From positions 1 through 11,268 of the forward strand of contig JADGJL010000988.1 in NCBI GenBank assembly GCA_027600665.1: DNA of 11,268 nt, written 5' to 3'. Source of the stretch: Irineochytrium annulatum. Its lineage: Eukaryota; Chytridiomycota; Chytridiomycetes; Chytridiales; Chytridiaceae. This document shows positions 9,101 through 11,268 of the stretch, piece by piece. The notes beneath the pieces are model-generated. The model saw only the letters and a list, made by a program, of their open reading frames with translations. It was not told the origin of the DNA and searched no databases. Made by a program: the position numbers and the translations under genes. Each line of letters opens with the position of its first letter. Within the stretch, counting starts at the first letter, position 1.

Positions 9101-9653
9101 CCGAGGTGAGAAAACGGATCCCGGAAAGAGCGCCAGCATTCGCGGCGGGGTCTGAGCTCGCCGGGTCAAGCGCCGGGCCCGGAGCGCCAAGTGCCCAACC
9201 AGAGTCCGTCAGATCTGGCCCGCCGTCGGCAGCGACGTGCTGGCCGCCGATGAGAACGAAGGCGGCAATGGCAGGCATCCACGTCAGCGTCATGTTCGCC
9301 AGGACTGGGATCGCGGGCTGGGGCATGAGTGGCGCCGCTGCTTCGGTAGGGACGGGGTCGGGAAGGTAGTTGTAGCTGCTGTCTGTCTCGGTGACGAAGA
9401 CCACCTGTGTGAAGGCATCAAAAGACTCGACGGTGGGAGTGGCGGTCTCGGCAGGCATCATAGACGTTGCAAGCGGGACGGCGAAAGCCGAGGAGCCCCC
9501 CGGGTCCACGGTCAGAATGTCCGATGATTGCGGCATAGCATCCCTTGGGTCGAGAGGGGATGAGGGCCTCGCGGCGACGAGGTTGACGGCAGTGATGATA
9601 AGCGCAGCAAAGGCGACCGCCCGGTTCCGGCCTTCATTCCGGACGACCATCAT
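6178..9653 (-). CDS. Kelch-repeat type I membrane protein with long repeat-bearing cytoplasmic tail
   Basis: Four exons, 9653-8800, 8742-8416, 8353-7060 and 7002-6178, encode 1099 residues. Introns are 57 (GTGAGT), 62 (GTAAGA) and 57 nt (GTGAGT). An in-frame TAG at 9659-9657 bounds the start. A signal peptide spans residues 1-28 (basic start, hydrophobic 12-27). The lumenal/extracellular part has about six kelch-like strands: FVLIGG (132-137), IVVTFGA (229-235), LFVFGG (286-291, rebuilt across intron 1), FFVICFG (357-363), MMLFGG (418-423) and MVVWGG (475-480), with aromatic closing strands such as LDLNTRAWTTI. It has several N-x-S/T sequons (NMT, NAT, NST, NTT, NET). A single span lies at about 548-569, followed by a basic stop-transfer (RKRDGKPRK). 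The tail, 570-1099, is Ser/Pro/Gly/Arg-rich with polyproline runs and three WA[YW]G motifs (W at 819, 918, 1009). Kelch propellers bind ligands or partners; the layout suggests a surface receptor, adhesin or sorting protein, which is inference. Confidence 0.85.
6415..6474 (-). repeat. WAYG motif, copy 3
   Basis: Residues 1002-1021 of the kelch protein read as acidic residues, then F1006-N-A-W-A-Y-G1012-F-A-S and a small-residue stretch ending in M. It matches copies 1 and 2 at the acidic lead, the F, the W-A-aromatic-G core and the following A. Confidence 0.7.
6691..6747 (-). repeat. WAYG motif, copy 2 (WAWG)
   Basis: Residues 911-929 of the kelch protein: three Asp, then M-F915-E-K-W918-A-W-G921-E-A-A-A and further small residues. 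It is encoded within one exon. The second aromatic is Trp where the other copies have Tyr. Spacing to copy 1 is 99 residues and to copy 3 is 91 (Trp to Trp). Confidence 0.7.
6979..7101 (-). repeat. WAYG motif, copy 1, interrupted by intron 3
   Basis: Residues 812-833 of the kelch protein: three Asp, then A-F816-A-S-W819-A-Y-G822-H-A-A, the 57-nt intron (7059-7003), then G-F-R-A-A-A-S-M. Removing the intron places A-A next to G-F-R-A-A-A-S-M. This matches copy 3 (A-S-G-L-A-A-G-M), so the repeat itself supports the splice. Confidence 0.7.
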
Positions 9654-10076
9654 GCCCTATTCCTTCGGCGTGGCGGCCTAGAGAACAGCGATGCAACAGC
9701 AGCGACCGTCGGAAGGGTGTTCTGCGTGCCGCAACGCTGGCCTTAACGTTGTGTGTTACTGAATGCAAATGATCCCGCAACGCCAACTTGACACCCGAGG
9801 TTGTGCAAGCCGTTGTCGCCCATTCATTGTGAAAGTCTCTTCAACAGCGCCCGCGATGGTAAGGCGTATATCTCGTAGCTACTAGGATGCCGCTACCAAC
9901 GTAAGACCCTAAACGTGGGCCGACGTCGCCTGAGGTGACCAGAGCAGGTGGTTGAAGTCGAGGACGATAGAAGTCGGTATGATGATGAGCGATGATTAGG
10001 CAAGAAGTGATGAGTGCCAGCTACATGATTCAGGCGTAAGCACTTCCTTCTGTAGCAAAATCAAACTGCGATTTGT
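9654..10076. other. Upstream region of the kelch gene, no gene seen
   Basis: The kelch gene's promoter and 5' untranslated region should lie here, reading to the left. A short minus-strand ORF starting near 9829 (23 codons) could be an upstream ORF if the leader is long. No TATA box, tRNA or repeat stood out. The stretch around 9975-10012 is a simple GATGA-rich sequence. Confidence 0.35.
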
Positions 10077-10340
10077 TTACAGCTTTACAAAGGCGTCCGT
10101 CCTAATCCATCCGAAGGCAGTCAGACTCACCAGGTAATAATTTTGTTCACAATAAACCATGACATGAAAGCTATTAATTGAACTGCCTCGACTTTCTCCT
10201 TTCTCTTCGTTCAACGAGAGTGTGGTTTAACGAGCGCGAGCGCCGGACCCACGGTCCACTCTTAACCTCTCTTCAATTGGGCCGTCAATGGTTGGTCGAC
10301 GTAGGGTTTGGTCATGATAGTCGTGACCTGACGTCCTTAC

Positions 10341-10504
10341 CGCCATGGCATCCACTCGGAAGCCGGACTGGAATTGCCTTTTTACGTGGTCGAGCAGGGG
10401 ATCGACGGCGGTGGCGTGTGTCTGGCAAGATGCAACTATTAACCCAAATATTGTTGCGATGAGCCAAATCAACCTCGCTTCACTATCATACGGCAAGATG
10501 GGAC
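10341..10504 (-). CDS. Exon candidate resembling a secretory leader with a KR site
   Basis: The minus-strand segment between a possible acceptor (GTAAG, ending 10505) and a good donor (GTAAGG at 10340) is open. It encodes a hydrophobic run (RLIWLIATIFGLIVASCQ) followed by a small-residue stretch (THATA), then VDPLLDHVKR and QFQSGF. This looks like a signal peptide, a short propeptide and a Lys-Arg (Kex2-type) site. There is no ATG at its start and a TAA lies just upstream (10508-10506), so an upstream exon would be needed; I could not establish one. Another open minus-strand segment, 10202-10077, could be a later exon. It may equally be chance. The opposite strand has an ATG in a good context at 10345 with a 78-codon ORF, which I judge less likely. 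Confidence 0.2.
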
Positions 10505-10862
10505 CTTACGAAGATGATCTAGATGGTAGCGATGTCCCGAATAAATTCGCTTTACTATCACAGCATCTCGTTTACCGATGAGTATAAGACCGATACGAGT
10601 AGTCAGGTGGCACCGAAGCTGATGATACAGAGAGACGTGAAGTGCATGTTTATTAATAAATGAGTAACGTCAGATGAACCAATTGCCGCCATATCATAAA
10701 TCCTCGTCAAGTAGATAGTGAGAGGAGGTCGAGTGCTAACTAAGCCCTGTTAAGGGTTTATGGTGATTGATGAGGTTTTGCGGTAGCAAATGGATGTCGG
10801 TAGCGATGCCAACAAAGGAACAAAACAGTGCCTACAATAAAATCACACATAGAAACCTGTTC
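10505..10862. other. Intergenic stretch, nothing convincing
   Basis: The 3' untranslated region of the glycine-rich gene probably lies at its right end, reading leftwards from 10862. Several short, imperfect direct repeats occur, such as TCGCTTCACTATCA near 10475 and TCGCTTTACTATCA near 10547. No gene or RNA was identified. Confidence 0.35.
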
Positions 10863-11268
10863 TTAGAGATCGTTCTCAAACCCTCCTCTGTCTCCATAGC
10901 CCTGCCTAGATCCCGGCGGCTGGCCGTAGCCGTTGTTGATCTTGGGGAACGAGATTGTGCCATTCCCGTGGCCGCCACCTCCCTTCTTCCCACCCTTACT
11001 GATCATCCCGGTGTTCCCACCCCCCTGACCCGCGTTTGACCCGTACCCGCCGCCACTCACCATCGGGTAGTTGGACCCACTCACAACCCCGACCATCCCA
11101 TGGCCTCCCGCGTGGCTGCCTACGTAGCCGTTCCCGTTCCCACCGTTCCCACCATTTCCACCGCCGCCACCCACTCCGCCGCCGTTCACGCCGGCGTTCT
11201 GACCGCCCCCGCCGTTGCCGCTCACCATGCCCATTCCCATCCCCATGCCGATGTTCATGCCCATCCCC
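10863..11268 (-). CDS. Glycine-rich C-terminal region of a protein cut by the right edge
   Basis: The frame is open from the right edge to TAA at 10865-10863, giving about 134 residues. It starts with Met-Gly repeats (MGMNIGMGMGMGM), continues with Gly/Asn repeats (GGNGGNGGNGNG), and ends in a more complex part: KGGKKGGGGHGNG, PKINNGYGQPPG, RQGYGDRGGFENDL. The start ATG visible at 11264 is probably internal, since the frame continues upstream. Such Gly/Asn/Met-rich tails with scattered Tyr and Arg-Gly are common at the C-terminus of fungal RRM-type RNA-binding proteins, where they promote self-association; no RNA-binding domain is inside the window, so that link is inference. The tail could also belong to another low-complexity protein. 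Introns are not needed in the visible part. Confidence 0.6.
   Translation of the reverse strand, partial: GMGMNIGMGMGMGMVSGNGGGGQNAGVNGGGVGGGGGNGGNGGNGNGYVGSHAGGHGMVGVVSGSNYPMVSGGGYGSNAGQGGGNTGMISKGGKKGGGGHGNGTISFPKINNGYGQPPGSRQGYGDRGGFENDL
11128..11170 (-). repeat. Coding microrepeat for Gly-Asn-Gly units
   Basis: Imperfect tandem units of six and nine bases (CCGTTC and CCGTTCCCA in plus-strand order) encode alternating Gly and Asn in the glycine-rich tail. Such tracts readily change length between strains. Confidence 0.55.

Noticed and set aside
9691..9762. Short plus-strand ORF with C-x2-C near 9691
   Set aside because: Only 23 codons, antisense to the kelch gene's leader and with no further zinc ligands.
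11225..11268. G-quadruplex on the minus strand
   Set aside because: The G runs of three or more are separated by one long loop or drop to two Gs; the pattern follows from Met-Gly codons (ATGGGN).

Overview
This is a eukaryotic nuclear window, almost certainly fungal. Genes are packed on both strands and cut by many short spliceosomal introns, mostly 54-86 nt, with GT..AG ends; one has a perfect TACTAAC branch site. Exons are GC-rich and the proteins are typical eukaryotic ones (SET-MYND, NAA50-type GNAT, kelch/transmembrane). The intron size and the kelch-plus-single-membrane-span architecture would suit a basidiomycete or an early-diverging (chytrid-like) fungus; the sequence alone does not decide between them.

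Layout. (1) 1-1800, minus: most of a SMYD-type SET+MYND lysine methyltransferase, two exons, C-terminus off the left edge. (2) 1801-2067: pyrimidine-rich divergent promoter. (3) 2068-3154, plus: four-exon polytopic membrane protein of the VC0807 family, better known from bacteria. (4) 3155-4159: mainly untranslated/intergenic, with a minus-strand terminal-exon-like segment near 3563-3715 that faintly resembles a PWWP-type domain, and a TATA box at 4068. (5) 4160-4850, plus: four-exon NAA50-like N-terminal acetyltransferase with unusual active-site residues. (6) 5128-6053, minus: a gene visible only after splicing, 4-5 exons with introns of 55-57 nt, family not recognised. (7) 6178-9653, minus: a four-exon, 1099-residue type I membrane protein with signal peptide, about six kelch-like blades, one membrane span and a 530-residue low-complexity cytoplasmic tail. 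The tail carries three copies of an F-x-x-W-A-[YW]-G-x-A motif. (8) 9654-10862: long intergenic stretch with one weak minus-strand exon candidate that resembles a secretory leader. (9) 10863-11268, minus: glycine-rich C-terminus of a protein whose N-terminal part lies beyond the right edge.

The genes do not form an obvious pathway. SMYD and VC0807 genes share a divergent promoter; the NAA50-like gene and the unrecognised gene are tail to tail; the unrecognised gene lies just downstream of the kelch gene on the same strand. The parts most worth following up are the repeated WAYG motif in the kelch protein's tail (its first copy is assembled only by removing a 57-nt frame-preserving intron), the splice-only gene at 5128-6053, and the NAA50-like enzyme lacking the expected catalytic Tyr and His.
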